The notes: generated from the sequence alone by a model not told the origin. Numbered from the stretch's first letter, positions 35,685 to 45,445 are shown. The stretch is DNA of 64,000 bases from Paraburkholderia dioscoreae (GCF_902459535.1 NZ_LR699553.1:1736001-1800000); one strand, 5' to 3'. Numbers and translations are program-made.

Positions 35685-36185
35685 ATGAATGTTTTCGTCG
35701 GTATTTTGTTATTTGTCGCCTGGGCCGCGGTAGTCGCGATCAGCGATTGTCGTTGGCGGCGTATATCCAATTCAATTGTCGTGGCGGGTTTAGCGGCGGC
35801 ATTCGGCTGCGCGTTATTTCAATGCGGGCCTTTCGGGATTTCGCCGGCTCGCGCGGGTATTGGCGCATTGATTGGTCTGGCCGCGTTGTTGCCGTTTTTT
35901 GCGCTCGGTGTGATGGGCGCCGCCGACGTCAAAATCTTCGCCGTCTTGGGCGCATGGTGCGGCATGCACGCTTTGCCCGGCCTGTGGATGGCCGCGAGTC
36001 TCGCGGCCGGCGTGCACGCGCTGTGGCTGCTGATCACGACCCGCACGCGGCTCGCGGGTCTCGTCCGCCAATCCGGCTCGACCTTCGAACTGGCTGGCAA
36101 GGCATCCACGCCGTATGCCGCGTGTCTGACCGCGGCTGCGAGCGGCTGGCTCGTGTTGCATGGCATGGCCGGAGGGCTGCGATGA
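35685..36185 (+). CDS. cpaA: A24-type prepilin peptidase (TadV/CpaA)
   Basis: This inner-membrane aspartyl protease removes the leader from Flp and the TadE/TadG pseudopilins. The 166-residue, mostly hydrophobic protein has about five membrane helices and the two expected aspartates: one in ISDCRWRRI near residue 20, the other in the GAADVK segment (family GxGD-like motif). It starts at ATG 35685; an upstream in-frame TTG would add 15 codons without helix or signal features. Its stop overlaps the tadE start (ATGA). Confidence 0.9.
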   Translation: MNVFVGILLFVAWAAVVAISDCRWRRISNSIVVAGLAAAFGCALFQCGPFGISPARAGIGALIGLAALLPFFALGVMGAADVKIFAVLGAWCGMHALPGLWMAASLAAGVHALWLLITTRTRLAGLVRQSGSTFELAGKASTPYAACLTAAASGWLVLHGMAGGLR

Positions 36186-36679
36186 CACCCGCCGCGACAC
36201 AGCGCGCGTGCCCGCAACGCCAACGTATCCACGCGCGCCGTGCGGGCGCGCAGCGGGGTGCCACGGCCGTCGAATTCGCCCTGGTATTCCCGCTCTTTTT
36301 CATGATCCTGTACGCGATCATCACCTTCAGCCTGATCCTCGTGGCGCAGCAGAATTTGACGATGGCCGCGGAAGAAGGCGCACGCGCCGCCTTGAACTGG
36401 CAGAGCAACACGTCGCTGCAAACCGCGTTGACCAATCGCGGCAATGCGGCCTGCGCGGCGGCGAAACTGGTGACCGCGAAACTGGTGCAGTACGCGCAAT
36501 GCACGCCTTCCTCCACGACGTGCGGACCGGGCGGCACCATGCAATGCGTGAACGTGCTGCTCATTTATAACTATCAGGCCAATCCGATCGTGCCGATCTT
36601 GCCGCTGCTGGGAATCGTGGTGCCGAAGTCGCTGTCGAGTACCGCCACCGTACAACTCAACCCGGAGAACATCCAGTGA
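36182..36679 (+). CDS. tadE: TadE-type pseudopilin
   Basis: TadE is a minor pilin-like protein processed by TadV and required for Flp pilus assembly. The 165-residue protein has an Arg-rich leader, then RGATAVEFALVFPLFFMILY, the TadE-like motif with the conserved Glu five residues after the cleavage site, and a membrane helix. A periplasmic domain with a Cys pair (STTCGPGGTMQC) follows. The start overlaps the cpaA stop by four bases. Confidence 0.9.
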   Translation: MTPAATQRACPQRQRIHARRAGAQRGATAVEFALVFPLFFMILYAIITFSLILVAQQNLTMAAEEGARAALNWQSNTSLQTALTNRGNAACAAAKLVTAKLVQYAQCTPSSTTCGPGGTMQCVNVLLIYNYQANPIVPILPLLGIVVPKSLSSTATVQLNPENIQ

Positions 36680-36770
36680 TGCGCGCGCCGGCTCCAGGCC
36701 TCGTCGTCCGTGAACGCGTGATTGCGCGCGTGCACGGCCTTGCATCGTTTAACAGAGGCAGCCATTCGCC

Positions 36771-37721
36771 ATGCCGAATCTGACCAGGATTTTCGCCGGC
36801 GTGTTGATCGCAGTGGCGCTCGTGCTCGGCCTGTTTGCGTGGACGCTGTCGCGCCGCCCGGCGCCGGTGGCCGTCACGCCCGCCACGCACGCGAGCTTTC
36901 CGGTGGTGGTGGCGACCCGCGCGCTGGCGCCGGGCAAACCCATTACCGTCGACGATTTGCGCATCCAGTCGCTGCCGATCAATCCGAACGGCGCCTTCAC
37001 GGAGCCGGCGCAACTGGCCGGCCGCGTGCCGAATGCGGAGATCGGCGCGGATTCGCCGGTGCTGGAAAGCCAGTTGTCGTCGGGGCTCGCGGAGCGCGTC
37101 GAAGCTGGCGAGCGCGCGCTCGCCGTGCGGGTGGACGAGGGCAACGCGGTCGGCAACCGGCTGCGGCCGGGCAATTTCGTCGACGTATTTTTCACGCTCA
37201 AGCGCGATGGCGGCAGCATGGGTAATGGCGGCGAAATCGACCGGACCCAGGCGCGCTTGCTGATGTCGAAAGTACGCGTGCTCGCGTTCGGCAACGCCAC
37301 CGCGAGCGGCGACAGCGCGGGCGACCCGAACGGCATGGTTCGCACGGCGGTGCTCGCGGTGCCGGTTGCCGATGTCGATCGTCTGACGCTGGCCGAGAGC
37401 GCCGGCCGTCTGATCTTCGCGCTGCGCAATCCGAAGGATACCGAAGTAGTCGATCAAAGCGTGTTGCCGGCCTATCCGGGCGTGCTGAAGACAGCGGCTC
37501 ATGCGGGCACGGCGGAGCCGCTCCAGGACTCCACGCGCGCCGCGGCCGGCGTCGCGCTCGACACCTTGTCGGGCAGCGCCAACGCGGGCAGTGCCGGCAC
37601 TGCCGCGAGGCTGCCGCCGCTGCCGCGCATGCCGCCGACGCGCGTGGCGGGCAATATCAACAGTACAAAGAGCGGTATCGAAGTGATACGGGGTGGGCGC
37701 GCCGAGACGGTCGCCTGGTAA
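36771..37721 (+). CDS. rcpC: Flp pilus assembly protein RcpC/CpaB
   Basis: RcpC/CpaB is a periplasmic protein anchored by one N-terminal helix (about residues 5-27) that works with the secretin. The SAF domain covers about residues 40-105 (PVVVATRALAPGKPITVDDL and the PVLESQLSS segment), followed by the RcpC domain (VDEGNAVGNRLRPGNFVDVFFTL). The 316-residue length is normal. It lies between tadE and the secretin gene. Confidence 0.88.
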   Translation: MPNLTRIFAGVLIAVALVLGLFAWTLSRRPAPVAVTPATHASFPVVVATRALAPGKPITVDDLRIQSLPINPNGAFTEPAQLAGRVPNAEIGADSPVLESQLSSGLAERVEAGERALAVRVDEGNAVGNRLRPGNFVDVFFTLKRDGGSMGNGGEIDRTQARLLMSKVRVLAFGNATASGDSAGDPNGMVRTAVLAVPVADVDRLTLAESAGRLIFALRNPKDTEVVDQSVLPAYPGVLKTAAHAGTAEPLQDSTRAAAGVALDTLSGSANAGSAGTAARLPPLPRMPPTRVAGNINSTKSGIEVIRGGRAETVAW

Positions 37722-37763
37722 AGCAGTTTCAGGGAGCGGGCGGCCGGTCGCGTCCATAACTAC

Positions 37764-39179
37764 ATGACAGAACGGATTTTTGTTTTCCGCAAGGCGGCGT
37801 GGCTCGGGGTGGCTTTGCTGGCCGTATCGGCGGCGACTGATGCAGCCGGGCCGGCGCCGCGGGGGCAAGCCGCGCAGGCGGCTCAAGCGGCTCAAGCGGC
37901 CCAGCCTGCGCTCGCCGCGCCCGCGCAGCGCATCGCCCTGACGGTCGGCGCGCAGCAGCAGCTCGCGGTCGGCCACACGCTGCAGCGTGTCGCGATCGGC
38001 GATCCTTCGGTGGCCGACGTGCTGATCATCAAGGGCGACAAGCGCGGTGGCGTGCTGCTGGTCGGCAAGGCTGCGGGCACTACCAATCTGATGCTGTGGG
38101 CGCGTGACCGTGACGCGCCGCTGCAATACACCGTCGACGTGACCACGCCGGCCGCCGCGTCGCTGTTGGGACCGGATACGCCGGCGGTCAAGGTGCTCGG
38201 CGGCACCGCCGTGGTGTCCGGCACGTCCGCGACGATGGAGGCTCACCAGCGCGCCGTGGTTGCGGCCGAGGGCTCGCTCGGTAAGGACGGGGCGGTATTC
38301 GACACCTCGACGGTGGCGAGCCGCGCGGTAGTCCAGGTAGACGTGAGAGTGGTCGAGTTCAGCCGTTCGGTGCTCAAGGAAGTCGGCTTCAACTTCTTCA
38401 AGCAGAACAACGGCTTCACGTTCGGTTCGTTCGCGCCGTCGGCGTTGAGTTCGGTATCGGCGACGGCGGGGCAGGCGCCGAGCATGACGGGCGTGACGCC
38501 GATTTCCTCGGCGTTCAACCTGATTTTCAACTCCGCCACGCATGGGCTGTTCGCGAACCTGAGCCTGCTGGAGAGCAACAACCTCGCGCGCGTGCTGGCC
38601 GAGCCGACACTGGTGGCGTTGTCCGGTCAGAGCGCGAGTTTCCTCGCCGGCGGCGAGGTGCCGATTCCGGTGCCGCAGGCGCTCGGTTCGACTTCGATCG
38701 AATTCAAGCCGTACGGCATCGGGCTCACGCTCACGCCGACCGTCCTGAGCCCGCAGCGTATTGCGCTGAAAGTGGCGCCGGAGGCGAGCCAGCTGGACTT
38801 CGCCAACGCGGTGACGATCAGCGGCGTGTCGGTGCCCGCGTTCATCACGCGGCGGGCGGACACCACCGTCGAACTCGGCGATGGCGAGAGCTTCGTGATC
38901 GGCGGCCTGATCGACCGCGAGACGGCTTCGAACGTCTCGAAGGTGCCGTTGCTCGGCGATCTCCCCGTGATCGGCACGTTCTTCAAACAGCTGAACTATC
39001 AGCAGAACGAGAAAGAGCTGGTGATCATCGTGACGCCGCATCTGGTCTCGCCGCTTGCCAAAGGCGCGAGCTTGCCGTCGACGCCGGGCGAGCAGTCCGA
39101 GCAGCGCAACGGGCCGGTGTGGCGTTCGCTGATCGGCGGCGTGGCGGCGCGCGATTCGGCGCCGGGATTTTCGAAGTGA
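37764..39179 (+). CDS. rcpA: Flp pilus outer-membrane secretin RcpA/CpaC
   Basis: This 471-residue secretin forms the outer-membrane pore for the Flp pilus. It has a signal peptide, an Ala/Gln-rich linker and a pilus-assembly N-terminal domain of the type II/III family (LTVGAQQQLAVGHTLQRVAIGDPSVADVLI). A BON-like region follows, then the C-terminal secretin domain with LAEPTLVALSGQSASFLAGGE, VPIPVPQ and the closing NEKELVIIVTPHLVSPL. It follows rcpC directly, as in other Tad loci. No rcpB gene is visible. Confidence 0.92.
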   Translation: MTERIFVFRKAAWLGVALLAVSAATDAAGPAPRGQAAQAAQAAQAAQPALAAPAQRIALTVGAQQQLAVGHTLQRVAIGDPSVADVLIIKGDKRGGVLLVGKAAGTTNLMLWARDRDAPLQYTVDVTTPAAASLLGPDTPAVKVLGGTAVVSGTSATMEAHQRAVVAAEGSLGKDGAVFDTSTVASRAVVQVDVRVVEFSRSVLKEVGFNFFKQNNGFTFGSFAPSALSSVSATAGQAPSMTGVTPISSAFNLIFNSATHGLFANLSLLESNNLARVLAEPTLVALSGQSASFLAGGEVPIPVPQALGSTSIEFKPYGIGLTLTPTVLSPQRIALKVAPEASQLDFANAVTISGVSVPAFITRRADTTVELGDGESFVIGGLIDRETASNVSKVPLLGDLPVIGTFFKQLNYQQNEKELVIIVTPHLVSPLAKGASLPSTPGEQSEQRNGPVWRSLIGGVAARDSAPGFSK

Positions 39180-39311
39180 AGCCGGCAGGCGCTCTCGCGG
39201 CGCACCGGGTGAATACAGGCGTGAGCCGGCGTGCGTGCGAACCGCGCGCGCCCGCCGGCAGGCAGTACGACGCGGGGGCGTTGCCGCCCATGCCGCATAA
39301 GGAAGTCCAAT

Positions 39312-40553
39312 ATGAACGCGAGAACGCATTCATTGACTGAACGGGCGGTCACCGACTATTTCGTGTTCGCGTCGCTGACCGGCGAACACGTGCATTGGCT
39401 CGCCGATACGCTGGTGGCGGCCGGTGTGGTCGAAACGGCCACACTCGATCCGTCGATGCTGACGCAGCGCATCGCGACGCTCAATCCGTCGCTGGTGTTC
39501 GTCGATTTTTCCTGCGGCCGCGCCGCGGCGGCGAGCGCTGCCGCGAGCGCGGTGCGCGCCGCCTATCCGGGCATGCAGATCGTCGCGCTGGGTTCGCTCG
39601 CCGAGCCCGAAAGCGCGCTGGCCGCGTTGCGTGCCGGCGTGCGCGATTTCATCGATCTGTCGGCGCCCCGCGAAGACGCGCTGCGGATCACGCGCCAGGT
39701 GCTCGACAATCTCGTCGAGCCGGTCAGCCGGCATGGCCATGTCACGGCGCTGCTGGGCGCGCGCGTCGGCATGGGCGTAAGCACGCTGGCCGCGAACCTC
39801 TCGGTGATGCTGCAGCGGCGCGACGTCGCGCAGGGCCGGCAAGCCGCCTTGCTCGATCTCGGCCTGCCGGCCGGCGACGCCTCGCTGCTCCTGAATACGC
39901 GCAGCGAATTCAGTTTCGTCGAAGCCGTGCGTAATCTGCGCCGCTTCGACCAGACCTTCGTGCATACGGCGCTGTCGCATCACGCGAGCGGCCTCGCGCT
40001 CACCACGCTGCCGCCGAACCTGGCCGATATGCGCGAGGTCTCGTACTCGTCGTCGATCGGTTTGCTGACTCGCCTGCGCGCGTTTTTCGACCAGCAGATC
40101 ATCGATCTCGGCGGCTTCACGAATGGCGAGTTCATCGCCCATGTCGTGCAGGCCGCGGACGAAACCTGGCTGCTGTGCGATCAGGGCGTGGCCTCGATCG
40201 TATCGGCCGTCGGCGTGCTCGACGCGCTGCGCGAAGAAGGCGTGGACACCGCCAATGTGCGGCTGATCGTCAACAAGTTCGACGCCGATCTCGGCCTCGC
40301 TCCCGCGCAGATCGCGCAGCGTCTGGATATTGCGTTGCTCGGGACCTTGCCCGAGCGGCGTATCGCGCTCGGGCAGGCGGCCAATCAAGGGCATCTGCTG
40401 GTCGACGTCGCCGCGCGCGACCCGTATGTGCGCGCGCTCGAGCCGTTGATCGAGCGGCTCGGCGGCGCGCAGCGCGCCGTGGCGCAGGCACGCGGCAAGG
40501 CGGCATTCGGCGCGCTCAGGCGCCTCATTCCAACCACTCACAAGCGGTCATAG
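39312..40553 (+). CDS. tadZ: TadZ/CpaE-type localisation ATPase-like protein
   Basis: TadZ is a ParA/MinD-like protein that places the Tad machine at the cell pole. The 413 residues contain an N-terminal receiver-like domain (aspartate near residue 65 in LVFVDFS) and a deviant P-loop, GARVGMGVSTLA at residues 149-160. That P-loop lacks the usual lysine, a feature noted in TadZ proteins. A C-terminal ATPase-like fold follows. AAGGAAG at 39299-39305 supports ATG 39312. It ends three bases before tadA. Confidence 0.88.
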   Translation: MNARTHSLTERAVTDYFVFASLTGEHVHWLADTLVAAGVVETATLDPSMLTQRIATLNPSLVFVDFSCGRAAAASAAASAVRAAYPGMQIVALGSLAEPESALAALRAGVRDFIDLSAPREDALRITRQVLDNLVEPVSRHGHVTALLGARVGMGVSTLAANLSVMLQRRDVAQGRQAALLDLGLPAGDASLLLNTRSEFSFVEAVRNLRRFDQTFVHTALSHHASGLALTTLPPNLADMREVSYSSSIGLLTRLRAFFDQQIIDLGGFTNGEFIAHVVQAADETWLLCDQGVASIVSAVGVLDALREEGVDTANVRLIVNKFDADLGLAPAQIAQRLDIALLGTLPERRIALGQAANQGHLLVDVAARDPYVRALEPLIERLGGAQRAVAQARGKAAFGALRRLIPTTHKRS

Positions 40554-40556
40554 ACG

Positions 40557-41966
40557 ATGGCAAAAGACATCGAATTTGCCGACGACGCGCCTTCGTTCGC
40601 GCATAGCCAGCAGTTCCAGGATATCAAGAACGCTGCGCACGAACATCTGCTCACGCGTATCGAAGAACTCGGCTCCGAGTTCGGCCGCTGGTCGCGTAAC
40701 GCGATCAACCAGTTCGTCGATCTGGAGATGGACAGCTTCGTCAGGCTGCGCCGGATACCGATCAACGAGAGCGAGGTGCGCCTGATCGCCGAGGCGCTGA
40801 CCAAGGAGCTCGCGGGCTTCGGTCCGATCGAGGATCTGCTCGCCGACCCGGCCGTCGAAGATATTCTGATCAACGGCTACAACGACGTGTACGTGTCGCG
40901 CCACGGCATTCTGACGCGCATTCAGGTGCGCTTTGCCGACAACGCGCATCTGCTGCGGATCGTGCGGCGCATTCTCGCGCCGATCGGCCGGCGTCTGGAC
41001 GAATCGAATCCGATGGTCGATGCGCGTTTGCCGAACGGCGGCCGCGTGAACGTGGTGATCGAGCCGCTTTCGATCGACGGCCCGATCGTCTCGATCCGCA
41101 AGTTCCGCAAGGATCCGATGCGGCCCGACGATCTGCTCGGCAACGGTACCTACAGCCCGGAAATCGGCGCGTTGCTCGAAGCCGCGGTGGCGGCGCGCTG
41201 CAACGTGCTGGTGTCGGGCGGCACGAGTTCGGGCAAGACCTCGCTTCTCAATGCGCTGGCGTTTCACATTCCCGAGGCGGAACGCGTCGTGACCATCGAG
41301 GACACGGCGGAGCTGTCGCTGAACCATCCGCACGTGGTGCGGCTGGAAAGCCGGCCGGGCGGCTTCGACGGCGCGGGCGTCGTGACGATTCGCGACCTGC
41401 TGCGCAATACCTTGCGGATGCGGCCGGACCGCATCATCGTCGGCGAAGTGCGCGGCGGCGAGGTGCTCGAAATGCTGCAGGCGATGAACACCGGCCACGA
41501 CGGTTCGATGGGCACCGTGCACGCCAGCTCGCCGCGCGAATGTCTGTACCGGCTCGAAATGCTGGCGGGCTTCGCGGGCTTTCAGGGCACCGAGTCGAGC
41601 CTGCGCCGCCAGATCGCCAATGCGATCGACTTCATCGTGCAGATCGGCCGGCTCTCCAACGGGCGCCGGCGCATTCTGTCGATCACGGAAGTGACGGGGC
41701 TGTCGGACAACATCATCGCCACTCAGGAGTTGTATCGCTACGAGCCGATCCTGAATGCCGATGGCGACGAACTCGACAACTGGGTTTCGCTCGGCATTCA
41801 TCCGCACTCGCCGAAGCTGGCGCGCTTCCGCCAGGCGCTCGGCGGCGGGGCCGGCAATGCGTTCGGCAATGCGGGTTTCGGCGGCGGTTTCGGTGGTTCG
41901 GGCGGTGGTGGCTTCGGCGGTTCGGGCGGCGGTGGCGGCGGGTTTGGCGGAGGCTTCAATGTCTAG
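40557..41966 (+). CDS. tadA: Flp pilus secretion ATPase TadA/CpaF
   Basis: TadA is the cytoplasmic type II/IV secretion hexameric ATPase that powers pilus extension. The 469-residue protein has the CpaF N-terminal domain, Walker A GGTSSGKT at residues 221-228, the Asp box IEDTAELSL, a Walker B-like RIIVGEVRGGE and the His box MGTVHASSP. An unusual tail of Gly, Phe and Ser repeats occupies the last 35 residues and overlaps the tadB ribosome binding site. Confidence 0.94.
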   Translation: MAKDIEFADDAPSFAHSQQFQDIKNAAHEHLLTRIEELGSEFGRWSRNAINQFVDLEMDSFVRLRRIPINESEVRLIAEALTKELAGFGPIEDLLADPAVEDILINGYNDVYVSRHGILTRIQVRFADNAHLLRIVRRILAPIGRRLDESNPMVDARLPNGGRVNVVIEPLSIDGPIVSIRKFRKDPMRPDDLLGNGTYSPEIGALLEAAVAARCNVLVSGGTSSGKTSLLNALAFHIPEAERVVTIEDTAELSLNHPHVVRLESRPGGFDGAGVVTIRDLLRNTLRMRPDRIIVGEVRGGEVLEMLQAMNTGHDGSMGTVHASSPRECLYRLEMLAGFAGFQGTESSLRRQIANAIDFIVQIGRLSNGRRRILSITEVTGLSDNIIATQELYRYEPILNADGDELDNWVSLGIHPHSPKLARFRQALGGGAGNAFGNAGFGGGFGGSGGGGFGGSGGGGGGFGGGFNV

Positions 41967-43107
41967 CGCGGTTCTGGTCTTCGCGGCGCTTGCGCTGCTC
42001 TGCGCGGCGCTTGCATTGCTGCTCTGGCAGCGCAGCGCGCAACGCAAAGGCCAGGTGAGCGCGGAACGCTATATCGACAGCCGCGTGGCGTCTTCTGGTG
42101 GGGGCGCCTTTGGCGCTGCTTCCGCCATGCCGGCCGGCGCTGGCGTCGTCGGCGGCGGCGCGGGCTGCGTGGGCGGCGGCGCGGGCGGCGGCGCGGGCGG
42201 CGTGGGCAGCGGCCCGGGCGGCGTGGGCGGCGTGGGCAGCGTGGGCAGCGGCCCGGCAAGCGGCGCGCGCGCCACGCCCGCGCGCGCCACGACGCACGCC
42301 GTGATTGCACCGCAGGCGCCGCCTGCGGATGCCGGCTGGCTCGCCTATTGGCGTTATCTGCGGGCGCGCGCGCGTTTCATGGTGCGGCATGCGTTGGCGC
42401 GTGCGGGCATTGCCAATGCAAAAGGGCCCGCCGTGCTGGCGGGCACGCTGGTGTTGCTGCTGTGCGGCTGGGCCGCGCTGGTCGGCGGCGCGCTCGCGGC
42501 CGGCGTTGCGTTGTGCGCCTGCGTGATGTTCTTCTATTTTCTGCTGACGCTGCGCGTGAACAAACGCCGCCAGCAAATCGTGCGGCAGTTGCCGCTGTTT
42601 CTCGACGGCATCGTGCGTCTGATCACGCTCGGCAACAGCGTGCCCGCGGCCTTTCAGGCCGCGCTGCAAACGACCGAGGCGCCGTTGCGCGAATGCCTCG
42701 ACTACGTGTCGCGGATGCTGCGCACCGGCGTCGAAATCGACCGTGCGCTTTCCCAGGTCGCGCTGATCTACGGCGTGCGCGAACTCGAACTGGTGGGCGC
42801 CGTGCTGCGCCTGTCGGTCAAATACGGCGGCCGCGCCGACGTGATGCTCGAACGGATGGCTTCGTTCATGCGCGACCTCGAACACGCCGAGCGCGAACTG
42901 GTGGCGATGTCGGCGGAAACGCGGTTGTCGTCCTGGGTGCTGGCCATGCTGCCGGTGGGCATCGGCGGTTTTCTGATCCTCTCCAATCCTAAGTATTTCG
43001 CTTCGATGTGGTTCGATCCGACCGGCCGGCAACTCGTCTATCTGGCGTTTGCTTTGCAACTGGGTGGGGCATATCTGCTCTATCGCCTTGCGAACCTGAG
43101 GAATTGA
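41959..43107 (+). CDS. tadB: Flp pilus platform protein TadB
   Basis: TadB is one of two inner-membrane GspF-like platform proteins. From ATG 41959 (8-base overlap with tadA, GGAGG just upstream) it is 382 residues. It has an N-terminal helix, then an odd linker of about 50 residues made of Gly, Val, Ala and Ser encoded by GC-rich short repeats (about 42130-42270), two further helices, and the T2SSF domain (FLDGIVRLITLGNSVPAAFQAAL). C-terminal helices complete it. The glycine linker is not typical of the family. Confidence 0.9.
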   Translation: MSSAVLVFAALALLCAALALLLWQRSAQRKGQVSAERYIDSRVASSGGGAFGAASAMPAGAGVVGGGAGCVGGGAGGGAGGVGSGPGGVGGVGSVGSGPASGARATPARATTHAVIAPQAPPADAGWLAYWRYLRARARFMVRHALARAGIANAKGPAVLAGTLVLLLCGWAALVGGALAAGVALCACVMFFYFLLTLRVNKRRQQIVRQLPLFLDGIVRLITLGNSVPAAFQAALQTTEAPLRECLDYVSRMLRTGVEIDRALSQVALIYGVRELELVGAVLRLSVKYGGRADVMLERMASFMRDLEHAERELVAMSAETRLSSWVLAMLPVGIGGFLILSNPKYFASMWFDPTGRQLVYLAFALQLGGAYLLYRLANLRN

Positions 43108-43108
43108 C

Positions 43109-44122
43109 ATGCAGACCCAACAACTCGTCGCGCTCGCGCTCGCTCTGGCCGCGCTCGGTTTGCTGCTGATCGCCGGACTGGTGCTGGCGCGCATGGCCGC
43201 CGCGCGGCGCAGCGAACGCACGCTGCGCCACGCGCTCGACGAGCGCGCGCTGCAAAGCGCGGCGCTCGCCGCCGCCGCGGCGGCACGCGGCGCAGAAGGC
43301 GCGCAGGGTGGCGCAAAGCGTGCCGCGCGGCACGCGCCGCCCACGGGTCTCAAAGGTCTGCTGGAGCGCTTCGCGCACACCGGGATTCGCTGGCTCGACA
43401 CGCCGTTCGGCCGCCAGATCGTCGCCGAAGAAGATCGCCGGCTGCTCGAACAATGCGGTTTCGTGGATACGCGCACGCGCGGCCTCTTTCTGGTGGCGCG
43501 GCTCGCAGGTGCGATGGTGCTGCCCGTGCTGGCCGGCATGCTTACGCGCGGTCAGTTCGAGGGCTCGCGGTATGTGGCGCTGGTGATCATCGCCGCGATG
43601 GCGGGCTTCATGCTGCCGAAATTCGTGCTGCGGCGGCGCGCCGGCAAGCGCCGCAACGGCGTGGTCGACGAATTGCCGTTGCTGGTCGATCTGCTGCGGC
43701 TTCTGCAAGGCGTGGGTTTGTCGCTCGATCAGAGCTTGCAGGTGGTGGTCAACGACTTTCGCGGCATGCTGCCGGTGCTCGCCGGCGAGCTGGAAATCGC
43801 CCAGCGTCAGTTCACTGCCGGCCGCACGCGCGAGCAGTCGCTGAACCGGCTCGCAACGAGTTACGACAACGAAGATCTGCGCGCGGTTATGCGTTTGCTG
43901 GTGCAGGTGGACCGGCACGGCGGCGCCGTGCAGGAACCGCTCAAGCAGTTCGGAGACCGTCTGCGCGAAACGCGCCGCGCAATGTTGCGCGAACGCATTG
44001 GCCGGCTCGCCGTGAAGATGACGGGCGTGATGATCGTCACGTTGCTGCCCGCGTTGATGATCGTCACGGCCGGCCCCGGCGTGCTGGCTGTCCAGCATTC
44101 GCTGGGCGCGGCGAAGCACTGA
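43109..44122 (+). CDS. tadC: Flp pilus platform protein TadC
   Basis: TadC is the second GspF-like inner-membrane platform protein and partner of TadB. The 337-residue protein has an N-terminal helix, a charged cytoplasmic part and two helices around residues 125-175. The T2SSF domain (DELPLLVDLLRLLQGVGLSLDQSLQVV and GAVQEPLKQFGDRLRETRR) and a C-terminal helix follow. It starts one base after the tadB stop and ends nine bases before tadD. Confidence 0.9.
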   Translation: MQTQQLVALALALAALGLLLIAGLVLARMAAARRSERTLRHALDERALQSAALAAAAAARGAEGAQGGAKRAARHAPPTGLKGLLERFAHTGIRWLDTPFGRQIVAEEDRRLLEQCGFVDTRTRGLFLVARLAGAMVLPVLAGMLTRGQFEGSRYVALVIIAAMAGFMLPKFVLRRRAGKRRNGVVDELPLLVDLLRLLQGVGLSLDQSLQVVVNDFRGMLPVLAGELEIAQRQFTAGRTREQSLNRLATSYDNEDLRAVMRLLVQVDRHGGAVQEPLKQFGDRLRETRRAMLRERIGRLAVKMTGVMIVTLLPALMIVTAGPGVLAVQHSLGAAKH

Positions 44123-44131
44123 GGATTTGCC

Positions 44132-44995
44132 ATGACTCACACTCTCCCGTTCGATTCCGTCAAACATGGCGCGCGCTGCGCCGCGGCGCTGGCCTTGCTG
44201 GCGCTGCTCGGCGCGTGTGCGTCCAGAGACCTGACGGGCTACGGCGTCGGCCCGCAGGCCGAGCGTGCCGTGCTGGCCCAGCAGGCCAACAAGGATCCCG
44301 CGCCGGACACGCCCGGCATGTACCTCGGCCTGATCGACCAGATGCAATCGCAAGGACTGTACTTCGCTTCGCTCGCGCATATCGATGCGTACGACAAGCA
44401 GTACGGCGCGAGCCCCGACTCGATCCTGCTGCGCGCCGACGCGCTGCGCATGACCGGGCAGCCGGCCGCCGCCGCGGCCGCGTACGGAGAACTATTGAAG
44501 ACGCCGCTCGCCACGCGCGGCTATCGCGGCCTCGGTCTGATCGCCGGCGCGGCCGGCGACTTCGCGCGCGCCGCGCAGGCGTTGCAGCAGGCCGTCCAGC
44601 TCGCGCCGACCGACGCGGCAACGCTGTCGGACCTCGGCTACGCAAGGCTGCGCGACGGCGACGTGGACGGCGCACGCGTGCCGCTCATGAAAGCGGCCGA
44701 ACTCGACCAGAGCAATCCGAAGATCGTCAGCAACTTCGTGCTCTATCTGCTCGCGAGCGGCGACCAGGCGCAGGCGCTGGCGGTGATGAACCAGCAGAAG
44801 CTCGCACCGGACGTGCGCGCCGCGATTCGCAGCGATGCGGCGAAGGTGGCCGCGGCAGGACGCGCGCAAGCACGCGGCGCGCCGGCGCAACAGCAATCGG
44901 GCGCGGCGGGCGCGGCGGGCACGGGCACGGGCACGGTCGCGAGCGCGCAGGGCATCGAGCCCGCGCCGCGCCTGTTGCAGCGTTTCTCGCAATGA
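44132..44995 (+). CDS. tadD: Flp pilus lipoprotein TadD (TPR)
   Basis: TadD is a tetratricopeptide lipoprotein thought to act as pilotin for the secretin RcpA. The signal peptide ends in lipobox LGAC (Cys29). Three or four TPR-like units run from about residue 70 to 215 (for example DFARAAQALQQAVQLAPTDA). A Gln/Gly/Ala tail completes the 287 residues. GAGGAT precedes the start. Confidence 0.88.
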   Translation: MTHTLPFDSVKHGARCAAALALLALLGACASRDLTGYGVGPQAERAVLAQQANKDPAPDTPGMYLGLIDQMQSQGLYFASLAHIDAYDKQYGASPDSILLRADALRMTGQPAAAAAAYGELLKTPLATRGYRGLGLIAGAAGDFARAAQALQQAVQLAPTDAATLSDLGYARLRDGDVDGARVPLMKAAELDQSNPKIVSNFVLYLLASGDQAQALAVMNQQKLAPDVRAAIRSDAAKVAAAGRAQARGAPAQQQSGAAGAAGTGTGTVASAQGIEPAPRLLQRFSQ

Positions 44996-45042
44996 GCGCG
45001 CCGCGACTTCGGGCTGATGCATCAGGCAATCATGGAGCAACG

Positions 45043-45444
45043 ATGAAAAACAGAATCACGAAGCGGGGTTGGCGGGCGTCGATGCCGGCCCGGTGGCTGG
45101 CCATGACCGCGGCGGCCGGCGTGCTGCTGGGCGCCTCCGTCTGCACGATGGCGCAGACGGACGAATCGGCGCAGCCGGTTCAGGCCGCGCAGCCGGCGGT
45201 ACGCGCCAGCGAAGTGGGTCATGCGACCCGCGCATGGCTCGACCTGCAGAGCAGCAATGCGCAAGCCGCGCCGGCGCTGCCGACGCTCGGCGCCGAAGCC
45301 GGGCTGGCCTATCGCCGCTACATGGAGTCGTTCAAGAGCAAGATTCCCGATCTGTACGGTTCCGCATTGAACGCCGGCAACGGCGGCAGCGGCGCGATGG
45401 CCGTCAACAGCGAGCTGGGCGGAAGCAGCGGCGGATCGAACTGA
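45043..45444 (+). CDS. Exported DUF3613 protein
   Basis: This 133-residue protein has a signal peptide ending near SVCTMAQT and a short conserved region, VGHATRAWLDLQSSNAQAA and AGLAYRRYMESFKSKIPDLYG, that I associate with DUF3613, a family found in Tad loci of Burkholderiales. GGAGC precedes the ATG. It lies between tadD and tadG, so a role in pilus assembly or secretin function is likely but untested. Confidence 0.72.
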   Translation: MKNRITKRGWRASMPARWLAMTAAAGVLLGASVCTMAQTDESAQPVQAAQPAVRASEVGHATRAWLDLQSSNAQAAPALPTLGAEAGLAYRRYMESFKSKIPDLYGSALNAGNGGSGAMAVNSELGGSSGGSN

Positions 45445-45445
45445 C

